Assembly: GCA_016206405.1 (NCBI GenBank)
Contig: JACQRQ010000112.1
Location: forward strand, 1 to 9,411
DNA: 9,411 bases
Direction: 5' to 3'
Source: Elusimicrobiota bacterium
GTDB taxonomy: Bacteria; Elusimicrobiota; Elusimicrobia; O2-12-FULL-59-9
How positions within the stretch are numbered: the first letter of the stretch is position 1; each line of letters starts with the position of its first letter. The notes below the pieces were generated by a model. The model was not told the origin of the DNA. It searched no databases and saw only the letters and a list, made by a program, of their open reading frames with translations. The position numbers and the translations under genes are program-made. This document shows, one piece after another, positions 7,607 through 9,411 of this stretch.

Positions 7607-7680
7607 AAAGGCAAAGTTCAGGGCAACCTGAACGGCGCAAAACCGAAGCTCCGGGAGTGTCCGGAGGGCTGGGTTGCCGA
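7607..7680 (+). promoter_or_regulatory. Class I cyclic-di-GMP (GEMM-I) riboswitch aptamer
   Basis: P1 pairs GGCAA (7610-7614) with TTGCC (7674-7678). The next hairpin is GTTCAGG/CCTGAAC (7616-7622 with 7627-7633) capped by a GNRA tetraloop GCAA. The joining strand GCGCAAAACC matches the family's conserved CGCAAAGCC. P3 is CTCCGG/CCGGAG (7649-7654 with 7661-7666), and the end GGGTTGCCGA is typical. Aligned to the Vibrio Vc2 aptamer from memory, ligand contacts G20, A47 and C92 correspond to G7611, A7640 and C7677. G at position 20 favours cyclic-di-GMP over the cGAMP-sensing variant. Its P3 is shorter than usual and the tetraloop receptor is not obvious. It sits in the leader of the PorV-TPR gene, after a strong promoter. 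Confidence 0.83.
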
Positions 7681-7686
7681 ATACGA

Positions 7687-9312
7687 ATGGCCTATCGCCG
7701 AGTTGACAGGGCTTTGAATGCCCAATGCGGGAGATTTATTTCGCTCGCATGGAAGATTGCCTCTATCTGTATGGTAGGGGCGTTTTGCTTGTGCATTCAA
7801 AGCCCTGCCGTTTTTGGCCAGAGCGGCGGGCAGCCGGGGAAGGTCCTGTCTTTTGGAATGGGGGCGCGGTCGCTGGGAATGGGAAGCGCCTATTATGCGG
7901 TGGCCGATGACGCGAGCGCCGCTTTCTGGAACCCCTCCGGCTTGGCGATGATGGAGCGCAAAGAGCTGATGCTCATGGACGCGCAGCTTTTTGAGGGAAC
8001 GCGGCTCAATTTATTCACCTACGCGCACCCGACGGCCACCGGAGGAACTTGGTCGCTGAGCGCGCTCCAGCTCAAAGCCGACGGCTTTGAGAGGGTCAAC
8101 GCCGCCTTTGATCCGGTCACCGGCGACGTGACCAGCATCGAGACGGCCGGCGAATTTTCCGATATCCAGCAGGCGTTCGCCCTCGCGTGGGGGCGGCAGT
8201 TGACGGAAACCCTCTCTTTCGGGGTCTCCCTCAAGCAGCTCACGCGCCAACTGGACGATTCGAAGGATGCCTTCCGGACGGTGGACTTCGGCATGGGCAA
8301 GGAAATGGGCGAGATGTACAAGATCGCCTTCGGCGTCCAGAACGCCTTCAGCATCCGCTCTGGGGACACGGAAGACGAGCTTCCGCTCAATTTGCGTCTG
8401 GGCAACTCGGTGCGGCTTCTGAAAAAGCGCCTGGTTTTCGGCTTTGACCTCGCCAAGCCTCAGGGCTACGGCATGGAGTGGCATTTCGGCAGCGAATACC
8501 GCGTCTTGAGATGGCTGGCGCTGCGTTTCGGCGTGATGGGCTCTCCCGCGCTGCAGGAAACCGATTTCGGCTTCGGTTTTCAGAGCAAGAGCTTCGGCCT
8601 GGATATCGCCCAGGGGCTTCACGAGTTGGGCAGCACCACCCGGGTGTCCTTGAGCATGCGTTTTGGGGACTCCAAGCAGGACCGCTCCGAGCAGGAAGTC
8701 AAGAAGCTCATCGAAGAGGGCTTCAAGTCTTTCCAGGAAGGCAACTTCCTGATGGCCGTGCAGCGCTTCAACCGGGCTCTGGAGGCCGACCCGGGGAACC
8801 GGGAGGTGCAAAGCATGCTGGCGCGGCTCCAGATGGTGGTCGGCTTCGTTCCCCGCTCGACCGGCGAGGAGGAGCTCAACACCTATATCCGCCGCGGCGC
8901 CGTCTTGTACGTCAACGGCCAGGACCTGAGATCGTCGGTGAACTCCCTGCGCTACGCCTTTAACCGGGATCCGAAGAACGAAAAACTCCTCAAGCTCTTA
9001 AATCATGTCGAGCGCGAAGCGGGGGTCAGCGAGCTCAGCCGCATGCCGGAAGGCCCCGAAATATTCACCTTCATCGATCAAAAGATTTACGACGCCCGGC
9101 AGGCGATCTACGACAGCAAATACGATCTGGCCCTGCGCCGGGCTGCGGACGTGCTGGATTTGGAGCCGCAGAACCTGAGGGCGCTTGAGATCATGGGCAG
9201 CGCCTTCTTCCTGATGGAGGAAAAGGATAAAGCCAGGCGGGTCTGGAAGAAAGTGCTGGAGCTCGATCCCGGCAACGAGATCGTGGCCAACTTCTTGAAG
9301 CAGTTGGATTGA
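7687..9312 (+). CDS. PorV/PorQ-type outer-membrane beta-barrel protein fused to C-terminal TPR repeats
   Basis: The frame extends upstream to a GTG at 7657, but that codon is inside the riboswitch P3. The ATG at 7687 is the first sensible start and gives 541 residues. Residues 1-44 form a signal peptide with an arginine-rich start, hydrophobic core at about 24-37 and likely cleavage near VFG-QS; the n-region is long. Residues 51-326 match the PorV/PorQ (UPF0164-like) barrel, with FGMGARSLGMGSAY, then VADDASAAFWNPSGLA, alternating strands and a final strand SLSMRFG. Residues 342-375, 397-432, 465-498 and 499-532 are TPR-like helices, e.g. GNFLMAVQRFNRALEADPGN and KARRVWKKVLELDPGN. Known PorV is a barrel without TPRs; the fusion suggests a scaffold in the periplasm. 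An ATG at 7771 would lose the charged start. No good Shine-Dalgarno precedes 7687. Confidence 0.88.
   Translation: MAYRRVDRALNAQCGRFISLAWKIASICMVGAFCLCIQSPAVFGQSGGQPGKVLSFGMGARSLGMGSAYYAVADDASAAFWNPSGLAMMERKELMLMDAQLFEGTRLNLFTYAHPTATGGTWSLSALQLKADGFERVNAAFDPVTGDVTSIETAGEFSDIQQAFALAWGRQLTETLSFGVSLKQLTRQLDDSKDAFRTVDFGMGKEMGEMYKIAFGVQNAFSIRSGDTEDELPLNLRLGNSVRLLKKRLVFGFDLAKPQGYGMEWHFGSEYRVLRWLALRFGVMGSPALQETDFGFGFQSKSFGLDIAQGLHELGSTTRVSLSMRFGDSKQDRSEQEVKKLIEEGFKSFQEGNFLMAVQRFNRALEADPGNREVQSMLARLQMVVGFVPRSTGEEELNTYIRRGAVLYVNGQDLRSSVNSLRYAFNRDPKNEKLLKLLNHVEREAGVSELSRMPEGPEIFTFIDQKIYDARQAIYDSKYDLALRRAADVLDLEPQNLRALEIMGSAFFLMEEKDKARRVWKKVLELDPGNEIVANFLKQLD
7707..7807 (+). repeat. 19-bp imperfect inverted repeat bracketing the signal-peptide core
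   Basis: CAGGGCTTTGAATGC (7707-7721) is the exact reverse complement of 7793-7807. One C-T mismatch later, CAA (7723-7725) pairs with TTG (7789-7791), so 18 of 19 positions match. The loop is 63 bases. TTTTT follows at 7811-7815. It lies inside the coding region, just after the riboswitch. Confidence 0.75.
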
Positions 9313-9332
9313 TTTTTCCCCAGAAAAATCGA
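9309..9332 (+). repeat. AT-rich hairpin over the PorV-TPR stop codon
   Basis: GATTTTTC (9311-9318) and GAAAAATC (9323-9330) form an eight-pair stem with a CCCA loop, extendable by a G-U and a T-A pair. It contains part of the TGA stop. There is no U-run after it, so by itself it is unlikely to terminate; it may protect the 3' end. Confidence 0.5.
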
Positions 9333-9359
9333 AAGTAGATTCTGATCGTCGTTAAACGC

Positions 9360-9396
9360 GGGAATCGGCACGTGTTTTACCGGATTCCTATTTTTA
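9360..9396 (+). terminator. Probable intrinsic terminator of the PorV-TPR unit
   Basis: GGAATCGG (9361-9368) pairs with CC (9380-9381) and GATTCC (9383-9388), with one bulged G (9382). An eleven-base loop lies between the arms, and TATTTTTAT follows at once. It lies 48 bases after the stop codon. The stem is moderate in strength and the bulge lowers confidence. Confidence 0.6.
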
Positions 9397-9411
9397 TGCT
9401 TGAAATATAAC

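Noticed and set aside
7657..7659. GTG at 7657 as the start of the PorV-TPR gene
   Set aside because: It falls in the loop of riboswitch P3, and the ten extra residues are aptamer sequence read as protein.
7703..7708. Second TTGACA as a promoter inside the PorV-TPR gene
   Set aside because: No acceptable -10 occurs 15-19 bases downstream (the region is GC-rich at 7724-7732).
9400..9411. TTGAAA / TATAAC at the right edge as a promoter for a following gene
   Set aside because: Only one box can be placed in the window, so its partner and spacing cannot be judged.

Overview
The window is GC-rich and holds three same-strand genes: the 3' part of a giant repeat-built secreted protein, a stand-alone receiver-domain protein, and an outer-membrane PorV/PorQ-type barrel fused to TPR repeats. 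The third gene has its own promoter and a leader that matches a class I cyclic-di-GMP (GEMM-I) riboswitch. Everything points to a Gram-negative, diderm bacterium: a signal-peptide-bearing beta-barrel of the PorV family, and a surface protein ending in a FlgD-Ig-like / type IX-type sorting domain. This combination is common in uncultivated diderm phyla such as Elusimicrobiota and Fibrobacterota and in Bacteroidota relatives. The phylum is a guess, because no marker gene is present.

Bases 1-7148 are one open frame that runs off the left edge, so the true start and signal peptide lie outside. The visible 2381 residues contain eight divergent core repeats of about 185 residues, each with an acidic, EF-hand/dockerin-like loop. 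Compact modules of about 75-85 residues are spliced between some of them. A calcium-loop cluster, a fibronectin-III-like domain and the C-terminal sorting domain follow. The receiver gene (7145-7519) starts inside the stop codon of the giant gene and is probably translationally coupled to it.

The second transcription unit begins with a near-consensus extended -10 promoter whose -35 box overlaps the receiver stop codon. The 5' leader has a GC-rich hairpin region (7555-7599) and then the aptamer (7607-7680). The ATG of the PorV-TPR gene (7687) sits only eight bases after the closing P1 helix. An imperfect 19-bp inverted repeat (18 of 19 paired, 15 of them consecutive) brackets the signal-peptide core of that gene. 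The unit ends with a likely intrinsic terminator at 9360-9396.

Working model (inference): in Bacteroidota, PorV is the outer-membrane shuttle that hands proteins with C-terminal sorting domains to the surface-attachment complex of the type IX system. Here a giant protein with such a domain sits beside a PorV-like barrel, suggesting a cargo and export/attachment partner pair with cyclic-di-GMP control of the partner. The receiver protein would add a phosphorelay input. The cargo-partner link is not shown by the sequence itself.
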